Below, piece by piece: positions 1 through 6,935 of a stretch of 30,575 nt of DNA. The DNA is taken from assembly GCA_036379355.1 (NCBI GenBank), contig DASVGV010000078.1:1-30575 (forward strand), given 5' to 3'. The number at the start of each line of letters is the position of its first letter. The stretch's first letter is position 1. The DNA comes from CAJCIY01 sp036379355 (lineage in GTDB: Bacteria > Actinomycetota > Actinomycetes > Mycobacteriales > CAJCIY01). Both the position numbers and the translations under genes were made by a program. The notes under the pieces are model-generated. The model searched no databases, was not told the origin of the DNA, and saw only the letters and a program-made list of their open reading frames with translations.

Positions 1-44
1 AGGGGCGTGCCGCCGACCGAGTCGACCAGGGAGTCGAAGCGCAT
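1..44 (-). CDS. cysM: CysM, CysO-dependent cysteine synthase (5' end only)
   Basis: Only the first 14 codons lie in the window; the gene runs off the left edge. The peptide MRFDSLVDSVGGTP matches the start of PLP-dependent cysteine synthases (pattern xYDSLLxxxGNTP). The start ATG sits 11 bases after the cysO stop. In mycobacteria CysM joins O-phosphoserine with the thiocarboxylated C terminus of CysO to make cysteine. The identification rests on this short peptide plus its position after mec and cysO, the same order as mycobacterial mec-cysO-cysM. No clear Shine-Dalgarno is visible, so translation is probably coupled to cysO. Confidence 0.8.
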   Translation of the reverse strand, partial: MRFDSLVDSVGGTP

Positions 45-55
45 TACGGAAGCGG

Positions 56-331
56 TCAGCCCCCGGCCACTGCCGGCAGGACGGTGACGCTGTCGCCGTC
101 CTTGAGGTCGGTGGCGAGGCCGCCGAGGAAGCGGACGTCCTCGTCGTTGACGTAGACGTTCACGAACCGGTGCAGGCTGCCGTCGTCCCCGACGAGGCGC
201 CCGCGCAGGCCGGCGTACTTGCCGTCCAGGTCGGTGAGCAGCTCGTCCAGGCTCCCGCCCGAACCCTCCACGGACTTCGCGCCGCCGGTGTAGGTGCGCA
301 GGATCGTCGGGATCCTGACCTCGATCGCCAT
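56..331 (-). CDS. cysO: CysO, MoaD/ThiS-family sulfur carrier protein
   Basis: A 91-residue ubiquitin-like sulfur carrier. It ends in AVAGG; the terminal Gly-Gly is the hallmark of MoaD/ThiS/CysO proteins, whose C terminus is adenylated and converted to a thiocarboxylate. In the CysO pathway the thiocarboxylate sulfur is passed to O-phosphoserine by CysM, and the Mec protease then frees cysteine from the CysO C terminus. Length agrees with mycobacterial CysO (about 93 residues). The ATG is preceded by a good Shine-Dalgarno (CGAGGAG, about 4-5 bases away). It lies between mec upstream and cysM downstream, which favours CysO over MoaD or ThiS. Confidence 0.93.
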   Translation of the reverse strand: MAIEVRIPTILRTYTGGAKSVEGSGGSLDELLTDLDGKYAGLRGRLVGDDGSLHRFVNVYVNDEDVRFLGGLATDLKDGDSVTVLPAVAGG

Positions 332-407
332 CGTTCTCCTCGGCTCGCCGACCCACGGTCGGCCTCGGGTGCCTGCTCTGTCCGCTCCAGTGTCCCAAAC
401 CGCCGGA

Positions 408-824
408 TCAGGCCGGTTCTTCCACCACCGTCACCGGCTCCTCGGTGACCTCGCCGTCCACGATGCGGTACGACCGGACCTCGGCGACGTCACCCAGCTC
501 CTCCCGCGTCGAGACGAGCACGTAGTGCGCGCCGGGCTCCGAGGCGTACGAGATGTCCGTACGACTGGGGTACGCCTCCGTCGCCGTGTGCGAGTGGTAG
601 ATCACGAACGGCTCCTCGTCGCGGTCGTCCATCTCGCGATAGAGCTGCAGCAGGTCGGCCGAGTCGAACTCGTAGAACGTCGGGGAGCGCGCGGCGTTGT
701 CCATCTCGAGGAACCGAGCCGCCCGGCCGCCGACACCGGTGATCACGCCGCAGGCCTCGTCGGGGTGGTCGCGCCGGGCGTGCGCGACCATCGCGTCGTA
801 CATCGACCGGGGGATCTCGAGCAC
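408..824 (-). CDS. mec: Mec, JAMM-family CysO-cysteine peptidase
   Basis: A 138-residue MPN+/JAMM metalloprotease. The zinc-site pattern is complete: E23 (in DEACG), H77-S-H79, then D90 in PSRTD. The block YHSHTATEAYPSRTD is nearly identical to mycobacterial Mec as I remember it. Mec cleaves cysteine from the CysO-cysteine adduct and regenerates CysO. The start is a GTG without a Shine-Dalgarno. A TAGCGT -10 element lies exactly 6 bases upstream (831-836), so the mRNA is probably leaderless and this gene has its own promoter, separate from the DUF2017 gene 93 bases upstream. cysO follows 76 bases after the stop. Confidence 0.93.
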   Translation of the reverse strand: MLEIPRSMYDAMVAHARRDHPDEACGVITGVGGRAARFLEMDNAARSPTFYEFDSADLLQLYREMDDRDEEPFVIYHSHTATEAYPSRTDISYASEPGAHYVLVSTREELGDVAEVRSYRIVDGEVTEEPVTVVEEPA

Positions 825-830
825 CCGTGA

Positions 831-836
831 ACGCTA
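831..836 (-). promoter_or_regulatory. Leaderless -10 element of mec
   Basis: On the minus strand TAGCGT is followed by six bases and then the GTG start of mec. This is the geometry of actinobacterial leaderless promoters (TANNNT, start codon 6-8 bases later). The -35 region is poor (TCGAAC, 17-base spacer). Confidence 0.55.
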
Positions 837-917
837 TCGGGGCGCCGCGGCGCGTTCGAGGCAGCGGACCCGGTGCCCGACATGCTGATCACGAACGCCC
901 GCGCCGAGGAGGCCGGC

Positions 918-1478
918 TCAGAACTCGTCCGGGGCGCCGAGGGCGACGAGCAGGTCGTGCAGGAGCCCGCCCAAGAGGACGAACAGCTGGAGCGCCGGCG
1001 TCGGCGGGAGGCGCTCGAGGGCGTCGTCGTCCTCGATACCGAGCCGGCTGGCCTGCGCCAGGCGCAGGTCGTTGAGCGCGCCGACCCAGGCCTGGGCCTG
1101 CTCCGCGTCGAGATCGAACCGGTCACCGCCGGCGAGTGTGTCGAGGACGGCCGAGACCCGAGCCCGCTGGAGGGCTTCGAGGTCTGCCTCGGTGAAGCGC
1201 CGGAACTCGGCCGCCGCCCGGCCGCCGTCGACGTCGGCGGCGTACGCGTCCGGCCGCAGCCGCAGCAGGGCCGGGTCGTCAGGACGGGCCCGTTCGCCGG
1301 TCACCCCCGTCATCCCGGTGAGCTCGGCGAGCGGGTCGGACGACGCCTCCTGGCCGCTGCCGGTGTCCAGCAGCTGGTCGAGCTGCCGCATCTGGTCGAG
1401 GAGCACCTGGCGCAGGCCGGCGGGCAGCCGTACCCCCACGGTCCCGTCGCGGTGGCGCTGGAACGGTCCCCGCGCCAC
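918..1478 (-). CDS. DUF2017 family protein (ClpS-linked)
   Basis: A 186-residue protein starting with VARGPFQRHRDGTVGV. It matches the DUF2017 family, which typically follows clpS in actinobacteria and precedes mec-cysO-cysM in mycobacteria. No catalytic function is established for the family. The chosen GTG overlaps the clpS stop by one base (TAGTG), with AGGA about 9 bases upstream. The same frame stays open far upstream, but that part lies antiphase inside clpS and is not coding. The C-terminal half is leucine-rich (LQLFVLLGGLLHDLLVALG) and probably helical. Translation is likely coupled to clpS. Confidence 0.85.
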   Translation of the reverse strand: MARGPFQRHRDGTVGVRLPAGLRQVLLDQMRQLDQLLDTGSGQEASSDPLAELTGMTGVTGERARPDDPALLRLRPDAYAADVDGGRAAAEFRRFTEADLEALQRARVSAVLDTLAGGDRFDLDAEQAQAWVGALNDLRLAQASRLGIEDDDALERLPPTPALQLFVLLGGLLHDLLVALGAPDEF

Positions 1479-1774
1479 TAGTCGTCCTGCTGGAGGGTGG
1501 CCCACAGGCCGGCGGCGTGCAGCCGCCCGACGTCGCCCTCCATCTGCTCGCGCGTCCCGCTGGACACGACCGCGCGGCCCTTGTGGTGGATGTCGAGCAT
1601 GAGCTTGGTGGCCTTCTGCTTGCTGTAGCCGAACAGTTGCTGCAGCACGTACACGACGTAGTTCATGAGGTTGACCGGGTCGTTCCACACGATCGTCACC
1701 CACGGCCGCGAGATGTCGTCGATCTCGTCCGGGCGGACGGTCTCCTCCGGGGCGTGGGCGGGCGCCGCGGTCAC
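1478..1774 (-). CDS. clpS: ClpS, N-degron adaptor for ClpAP/ClpCP
   Basis: A 98-residue adaptor that hands N-degron substrates to the Clp protease. The core is clear: WVTIVWNDPVNLMNYVVYVL forms the N-degron pocket region (NDPVN, then Met), and HHKGRA supplies the conserved His of the pocket. The first ~25 residues are a flexible, acidic extension, as usual. The GTG start overlaps the stop of the upstream acyl-CoA synthetase gene (GTGA), and the stop overlaps the start of DUF2017 (TAGTG). It therefore sits inside a run of translationally coupled genes. I see no separate promoter. Confidence 0.95.
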   Translation of the reverse strand: MTAAPAHAPEETVRPDEIDDISRPWVTIVWNDPVNLMNYVVYVLQQLFGYSKQKATKLMLDIHHKGRAVVSSGTREQMEGDVGRLHAAGLWATLQQDD

Positions 1775-3378
1775 GACGCCTCCTCCCGCAGCCTGCGCTT
1801 GACCACCTTGCCGGTCGCGTTGCGCGGCAGCTCGTCGAGGAAGATCACGTCACGGGGCACCTTGTACGAGGCCAGATGCGCCTTCACGTGGTCGCGGACG
1901 GCGTCGGCGTCCAGGTCGCCGCCGGCGACGACGAAGGCCGCCATCCGCTGGCCGAACCGCTCGTCCGGCACACCCAGCACGGCCACCTCGCGCACCCCGT
2001 CGAGCCTGGCGATGAGGTCCTCGACCTCGCCGGGGAAGACGTTCTCGCCGCCGCTGACGATCATGTCGTCGTCGCGACCGGCGACCACCAGCCGGCCGGC
2101 TTCGTCGAACCGTCCCATGTCCCCCGAGGAGACCAGGCCCTCCAGGCGCGCCTTGTCCTCGCCGCCGGTGTAGCCCTCGAAGGCGAGATCGCTGCCGACG
2201 AAGATGCGGCCGCTCTGCCCCGCGGCGACCGGCTCGCCGTCGGAGTCGACGAGCCGGATGGTCACGCCACGCAACGGGCGGCCGGCGGTGGCCGGGTCCG
2301 CCCGCAGGTCCTCCGGGCTCGCCACGGTCGCGAAGCCGACCTCGGTGGAGCCGTAGAGGTTGTAGATCACGTCGCCGTACGCGTCCATGAAGCGGGTCGC
2401 GAGCGACGGCGCGAGCGCCGATCCGGAGATCGCGACCGCCCGCAGCGACGAGGTGTCGTAGCGCTTCCGGACCTGTGCGGGCAGCTCGAGCATGCGCTGG
2501 AGCATCACCGGGACCGCCGCCAGCACGGTCGCCCGGTGCACGTCGATGTCCGCCAGGACCTGCTCCGGGTCGAACCTGCGCCGCAGGACCACGGTCGAGC
2601 CGAGCAGCATCGACAGGCCGAGGTTCGCCAGCCCCCAGGCGTGGAACAGCGGCGACCCGATCACCATCGGCTCGCCCGCGCGGTACGGGATCGCTTCGAG
2701 CATCGCGATGCCGGGCCCGGCGCTGCTGACCGACCGGGCGGCGCCCTTGGGTGTGCCGGTGGTCCCGGACGTCAGCAGCACGAGCCGTCCCGCGGCCCGC
2801 GGCGGTGTCGGCGGGCGGATCGCGTCCTCCGACGTCGCGGCGGACGGCAGGCGCTCCAGGCCGGCCGGGAGCAGGTCGGCCAGCTCCTCGTCGGCGACCG
2901 CGGCGGCCAGGCGCTCGCGGACCGACACGTCCGCCAGCTGAGGGGTGGCCATGCCGGTGTTGAGCAGCACCACGTCCGCGCCGACCTTGGCGAGCGCCAC
3001 GGCCGGCTCGATGAAGCCGCGGCCGTTTCGGGCCAGCAGTCCGACGGCCGTGCCGCTTCCGATGCCCCGCCGCGAGTACGCCGCCGCCAGCGCGTCGGTC
3101 CGCGCCGCCACCTGCACATAGGTGAGGGAGCCCTCGTCGTCGACGAGCGCCGTCCGCCGGCCGTCGCGGGCCGCGCTCGCGGTGTAGCCCGCGGCGAGGC
3201 TCAGGCCGTACCGCAGCGACAGCGCCATCCCGAGCGCCTTGTCCGGACGGATCGGCGTGACCACGCCGGCCGCGCGAAGGACGCGGAGCGCGTCCAGGCC
3301 CTCCGTGGCCCGGCCGGCCGCGACCGTACCGGCGCTCGCCAGGGCCCGGCGCACGCGGTCGGCGGCTGCGGGCGTCAC
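1771..3378 (-). CDS. FadD-like acyl-CoA synthetase (AMP-forming)
   Basis: An ANL-superfamily acyl-activating enzyme of about 535 residues that makes acyl-AMP and then acyl-CoA from a free fatty acid. Visible motifs, in order: the phosphate-binding loop TSGTTGTPKG (about 203-212), YGSTE, SGDMGRFDEAGRLVVAGR, DDDMIVSGGENVFPGEVE, and the C-terminal lysine in NATGKVVKRR (about K524). The start is uncertain. I chose a GTG 8 bases after the tmsB stop. The frame is open further upstream, but there it overlaps tmsB, and no start has a good Shine-Dalgarno. Its place directly after tmsA-tmsB suggests it activates or recycles the branched fatty acids. The substrate cannot be read from sequence. Confidence 0.9.
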   Translation of the reverse strand: MTPAAADRVRRALASAGTVAAGRATEGLDALRVLRAAGVVTPIRPDKALGMALSLRYGLSLAAGYTASAARDGRRTALVDDEGSLTYVQVAARTDALAAAYSRRGIGSGTAVGLLARNGRGFIEPAVALAKVGADVVLLNTGMATPQLADVSVRERLAAAVADEELADLLPAGLERLPSAATSEDAIRPPTPPRAAGRLVLLTSGTTGTPKGAARSVSSAGPGIAMLEAIPYRAGEPMVIGSPLFHAWGLANLGLSMLLGSTVVLRRRFDPEQVLADIDVHRATVLAAVPVMLQRMLELPAQVRKRYDTSSLRAVAISGSALAPSLATRFMDAYGDVIYNLYGSTEVGFATVASPEDLRADPATAGRPLRGVTIRLVDSDGEPVAAGQSGRIFVGSDLAFEGYTGGEDKARLEGLVSSGDMGRFDEAGRLVVAGRDDDMIVSGGENVFPGEVEDLIARLDGVREVAVLGVPDERFGQRMAAFVVAGGDLDADAVRDHVKAHLASYKVPRDVIFLDELPRNATGKVVKRRLREEAS

Positions 3379-3385
3379 CGCGCCA

Positions 3386-4687
3386 TCATGAACCGCTCGG
3401 GGCACCCGGAGCAGGACGGGTACGGCTGAAGTCCGGGCGCAGCGGGAACTGTGCGTCACCGCCACGGGGGGTCTTCACCGCGAGCACCTGGTGCAGCTGG
3501 ATGTCGTTGCGCTCGAACCCCAGCCGGGACCCGGCCATGTACAGCCGCCAGACGCGGGCCGTGCCCAGCCCGACCTCCGCGACCGCCTCGTCCCAGTGGT
3601 CCTCGAGGTTGTCGCACCAGGCCGTGAGCGTCTTGGCGTAGTGCTCGCGCAGGTTCTCCTCGTGCCGGACCTCGAAGCCGTGGTCCTGCATGACGGAGAC
3701 AATCGTCCCGAGGCCGAGCAGCTCGCCGTCGGGGAAGACGTACCGGTTGATGAAACCCCGGCGCATGATCGGCGAGGCCTGGGTGGTCGGCCGCATGATG
3801 CAGTGGTTCAGCAGCCGCCCGCCGTCGCGCAGCCGCGCGTAGAGGTGGGCGAAGTACGCGGGCAGCTGCTTGCGGCCGATGTGCTCGGTGAGACCGATCG
3901 AGCTGACGGCGTCGAAGCCCGACTCGCTGACGTCGCGGTAGTCGAGGTGGCGGACCTCGGCGCGGTCGCCGATGCCGTCCTCGGCGATCGCCTTCTGCGC
4001 CCATTCGGCCTGCTGCCGGGACAGGGTGACGCCGAGCGCCGAGACGCCGTAGTGCTTGACCGCGTGTCGGACCATGCCGCCCCAGCCGCACCCGACGTCC
4101 AGCAGCCGCTGCCCGGGCCGAAGGTCGAGCTTGCGGCAGACCAGGTCGTGCTTCTCCTCCTGCGCCTGCTCCAGCGTCGCGTCGGCGGTCGGGTAGACCG
4201 AGCAGGTGTACGCCATCGACGGACCGAGAACCCATTCGTAGAAGCGGTTGGACACGTCGTAGTGGTGGCTGATCGCGGCCGCGTCCCTCGCCTTGGCGTG
4301 CCGCCGGACCGCGGCGATCGACTTGCCGAGCCGTGTCGGCGACACCTCCTGCGGCGGGACCGGCACCGGGCGCAGGACCGACGGCCCGAGCGCGCGGACG
4401 ATCTCGAGCTTCTCCGCGAGGGTCACCCCGCCGATGGACGGGCGCTCGGCGATCGCCCGCAGCCCGTCGTACAGCACGCCCTCGACGTCGAGCTCGCCCG
4501 TGACGTAGGCCCGCGCCAGGCCCAGCTCGCCGGGCGACGTGACGAGGTAGCGCAGGCCCAGCTCGCTGTTCAGCCGCGCGCGCACCGGCGCGTCCGCCGG
4601 CCCGGCCTCGCTGCCGTCGTAGGCGGAGATGTGCAGCTGCGGGCCGCCGATGACGGCGTCCAGGACGGCGGCGATGTTCGTAGGCAC
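3386..4687 (-). CDS. tmsB: TmsB/BfaB-type fatty acid methyltransferase (CFA synthase family)
   Basis: A 433-residue SAM-dependent enzyme of the cyclopropane-fatty-acid synthase family. Visible signatures: HYDVSNRFYEWVLGPSMAYT followed by CSVY (about 141-165, including the conserved Cys162), SAM motif I LDVGCGWGG (196-204), SSIGLTEHIGRKQ, and the FPDGE...ENLREHYAKTL block. In mycobacteria and relatives the TmsB/BfaB/UfaA1 member methylates C10 of oleoyl phospholipid to a 10-methylene chain, which TmsA reduces. That function is inferred from pairing with the flavoprotein just upstream; alone the sequence would also fit a cyclopropane synthase. The start is GTG with GAGAGGAAG upstream, 25 bases after tmsA. 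Confidence 0.85.
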   Translation of the reverse strand: MPTNIAAVLDAVIGGPQLHISAYDGSEAGPADAPVRARLNSELGLRYLVTSPGELGLARAYVTGELDVEGVLYDGLRAIAERPSIGGVTLAEKLEIVRALGPSVLRPVPVPPQEVSPTRLGKSIAAVRRHAKARDAAAISHHYDVSNRFYEWVLGPSMAYTCSVYPTADATLEQAQEEKHDLVCRKLDLRPGQRLLDVGCGWGGMVRHAVKHYGVSALGVTLSRQQAEWAQKAIAEDGIGDRAEVRHLDYRDVSESGFDAVSSIGLTEHIGRKQLPAYFAHLYARLRDGGRLLNHCIMRPTTQASPIMRRGFINRYVFPDGELLGLGTIVSVMQDHGFEVRHEENLREHYAKTLTAWCDNLEDHWDEAVAEVGLGTARVWRLYMAGSRLGFERNDIQLHQVLAVKTPRGGDAQFPLRPDFSRTRPAPGAPSGS

Positions 4688-4712
4688 AGGGACTTCCTCT
4701 CTGGCGACAGGT

Positions 4713-6101
4713 CTAGCGGCCGCGGACGGCCTTCTCGTACAGGTTCAGCAGCCGGCCGTCGGGGTCGTAGGTCTTCTTCAGTACGTCATAGGACGCGCCG
4801 TTGTAGATGCGCCAGAAGTCCGGCTCGTCGTAGTGCGCGGTGGAGTAGAGCGACTTGCGCCCGCCGAGGCGCTCGACCTCCCGCTCGACCAGGCGGTTGT
4901 GGTGGTCGGGTGCCTGGCCGGCCGACAGGGGGACGGTGCCCCAGAAACCCACGTTGACGTACGTCTCGTCGGCGCGCATCTCGTACAACGGCCAGTGCGT
5001 GGACCGGTCGCGCTGGCGCAGCGGGCAGAGCCACACCGGGCGCATGCCGATCTCGCGGTCGAAGAACGCGAGGAAGTCGGGCAGGGCGCCGACCGGAACC
5101 TCGATGTCCTGGACCACCCGTTCGGTCTCAGGCTTGCCGAGGCGACGATCCAGTGCGGCCTTCCAGCCGTGCTCCTGCTCGAACCGCAGGATCTTCCAGT
5201 AGGTGTCGCTGCGCAGATAGCGGCGGGGAACCAGTCGGCGAAACCAGGGGTTCTGCGCGCCGAACGCGCGCGAGCACCAGAACCAGTCGGTGTCCCAGCG
5301 CCACAGGTAGTCGTGCGCCGTCAGGGTGTCGGTGCGTCGCTCGGCGACCGACCGGTAGTAGATCTGCCGGCCGGTGTAGTCGCTCGTCCCCTGCGGCGCC
5401 GCATCGGCGAACCGGCCCAGGGTGAGATAGATCTGGTCGGGGCTGAACGCGGTGCCGTCGAGGAAGTCGACGTGGGTGCCGTCGTGCTCACCGCTGGAAG
5501 CAACCTCGGAGATCGCCTCTGCCGCAGCAGTTGCGGACCGGAACGGCAGGTGCGTGAGATGCACGAACGGGCGTACGGGCTCGAGCTCGATGCGCAGACG
5601 CAGGGCGTACCCGAAGGTGCCGTACGAGTTCGGCATCCCGAAGAACAGGTCGCTGTGCTCACCGTCCGGCGTCGCTGTGACGACACGCCCGTCGCCGGTG
5701 AGCATCTCGATCTCGAGGACCGACTCGTGCGGCAACCCGTTGCGAAAGCTCGTCGACTCGATGCCGAGACCGGTGACGGCGCCGCCGAGCGTGATGGTCT
5801 TCAGCTGGGGGACCACCAGCGGCATCAAGCCGTGCGGCAGGGTCGCGGCCACGAGGTGCTCGTAGGTGGTCATGCCCTGCACGTCCGCCGTGCGGCGCTC
5901 CGGGTCCACGGCCAGCACGCCGTCGAAGGCGCGGACGTCGAGCCCCGGAACGCCCGTCCCGGCACGCTCGCGGAACAGGTTCGACGTCTTCTTGGCGAGT
6001 CGCACGGGCGAGCCGGGCGGGATGGCGTCGTACTGTTCGCGCAGCCTCGTCACCCGGGCGGCGTAGTCGCCGGCAGGGTCGGCGGGCACGGAAGACTGCA
6101 T
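4713..6101 (-). CDS. tmsA: TmsA/BfaA-type FAD-dependent fatty acid reductase
   Basis: A 462-residue FAD-linked oxidoreductase of the FAD_binding_4 (PCMH/DHCR24-like) class. The flavin region TITLGGAVTGLGIESTSFRN (102-121) is clear, followed by the NGLPHESV segment. The C-terminal part is rich in aromatic residues (YLWRWDTDWFWC). Family members next to a CFA-type methyltransferase reduce 10-methylene to 10-methyl stearoyl chains (tuberculostearic acid; TmsA or BfaA). The ATG at 6101 follows a TAGCGT -10 element by 6 bases, suggesting a leaderless message. An alternative GTG four codons later would have AGGA 12 bases upstream. It is first in the tmsA-tmsB-acs order. Confidence 0.85.
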   Translation of the reverse strand: MQSSVPADPAGDYAARVTRLREQYDAIPPGSPVRLAKKTSNLFRERAGTGVPGLDVRAFDGVLAVDPERRTADVQGMTTYEHLVAATLPHGLMPLVVPQLKTITLGGAVTGLGIESTSFRNGLPHESVLEIEMLTGDGRVVTATPDGEHSDLFFGMPNSYGTFGYALRLRIELEPVRPFVHLTHLPFRSATAAAEAISEVASSGEHDGTHVDFLDGTAFSPDQIYLTLGRFADAAPQGTSDYTGRQIYYRSVAERRTDTLTAHDYLWRWDTDWFWCSRAFGAQNPWFRRLVPRRYLRSDTYWKILRFEQEHGWKAALDRRLGKPETERVVQDIEVPVGALPDFLAFFDREIGMRPVWLCPLRQRDRSTHWPLYEMRADETYVNVGFWGTVPLSAGQAPDHHNRLVEREVERLGGRKSLYSTAHYDEPDFWRIYNGASYDVLKKTYDPDGRLLNLYEKAVRGR

Positions 6102-6107
6102 TCCTGC

Positions 6108-6113
6108 ACGCTA
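6108..6113 (-). promoter_or_regulatory. Leaderless -10 element of the tmsA operon
   Basis: TAGCGT on the minus strand, six bases (GCAGGA) before the tmsA ATG. It probably drives the whole minus-strand series tmsA-tmsB-acs-clpS-DUF2017. A weak TTCGTC lies at the -35 distance (17-base spacer). Confidence 0.5.
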
Positions 6114-6215
6114 CCGGCCGATGTCGCAGGGACGAAGTCGGCAGCGTCGTGCTGCAACCGTGATGCGTGCCCGCGCGTCTCGTGGGGACAGGACCCCTGA
6201 CCGTAAGGAGTCGAC

Positions 6216-6848
6216 GTGCACAAATTCGTCCTGGTACTTCCGCTCGCCGCCGCAGCCGTCCTGGCCGGCTGCGGCGGGTCGTCGTCGAAGGCTGGGCTCG
6301 ACGCGGGCACCACCACCCCACCGGCGGAGTCCACGACCACCGGCGCCGTGACGTCGCCGCCGGCATCCACCACCACGTCGAGCAGCGCGCCCGTCGGACC
6401 GGGCGCGTGCGTCACGACGAACCTCGCGGTGTCGCTGGGCAGCCCGAACGGCGCGGCCGGCTCCTCGTACTACCCGTTGCACTTCGTCAACAAGGGCAGC
6501 GCGTCCTGCACGATGACCGGCTTCCCGGGCGTGTCGTTCGTGGCGCCCGGGAGCGGGCAGCAGGTCGGGGCTGCGGCCACCCGCTCGCAGGCGGACACGG
6601 CCGTCGTGACGCTCGCTCCGGGCGGACAGGCCACCGCCGTGGTGCAGATCGCGCAGACCGGCAACTTCAGTCCCGCCGACTGCGGCCCGACCGCGGTGTC
6701 CGGCCTGCGCGTCTACCCGCCGGGCAACACCGCCGCGGCATACGTGCCGTTTCCCGGCACCCAGCAGGAGTGCAGCAAGGACCTGACATCGACCGGATCG
6801 AGTCAACTGATCATCCGGCCGGTGAAGGCCGGAACCACCGGCATCTGA
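6216..6848 (+). CDS. DUF4232 lipoprotein
   Basis: A 210-residue secreted lipoprotein. It has a short positively charged start, a hydrophobic segment and the lipobox LAGC, with lipidation expected at C19. A Gly/Ser/Thr-rich linker (about 20-65) leads to a C-terminal DUF4232 domain recognisable from the pattern ACVTTNLAVSLGSPNGAAGS, NKGSASCTMTGFPGVSF and the later conserved cysteines (in ADCGP and QQECS). No enzymatic role is known for this family. The GTG start is well placed after TAAGGAG. It is transcribed away from tmsA, the start codons being 114 bases apart, and ends at a long hairpin shared with the converging ABC-F gene. Confidence 0.9.
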   Translation: MHKFVLVLPLAAAAVLAGCGGSSSKAGLDAGTTTPPAESTTTGAVTSPPASTTTSSSAPVGPGACVTTNLAVSLGSPNGAAGSSYYPLHFVNKGSASCTMTGFPGVSFVAPGSGQQVGAAATRSQADTAVVTLAPGGQATAVVQIAQTGNFSPADCGPTAVSGLRVYPPGNTAAAYVPFPGTQQECSKDLTSTGSSQLIIRPVKAGTTGI

Positions 6849-6935
6849 CCACCCACCCCCCTTCCCGCGAGATGCGCCACCTGCACGCATCTCGACCTCC
6901 AGGGCGTGCATCTGCCGCATCTCGGCGGGTGGTCA
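6846..6935. terminator. Compound bidirectional terminator hairpin between converging genes
   Basis: The convergent gap holds a perfect 9-base inverted repeat, CGAGATGCG (6868-6876) and CGCATCTCG (6886-6894), with a 9-base loop. A second arm at 6901-6929 (GTGCATCTGCCGCATCTCGG region) can pair with the first arm over about 27 bases with a few mismatches, giving an alternative larger fold. The outer ends also pair: both genes finish in TGACCACCC, read from their own strands. There is no U tract, as is common in high-GC actinobacteria. Confidence 0.65.

Noticed and set aside
918..1703. A longer DUF2017 protein starting at 1703
   Set aside because: The extra 75 codons lie out of phase inside clpS and read as Arg-rich noise; the GTG at 1478 overlapping the clpS stop is the natural start.
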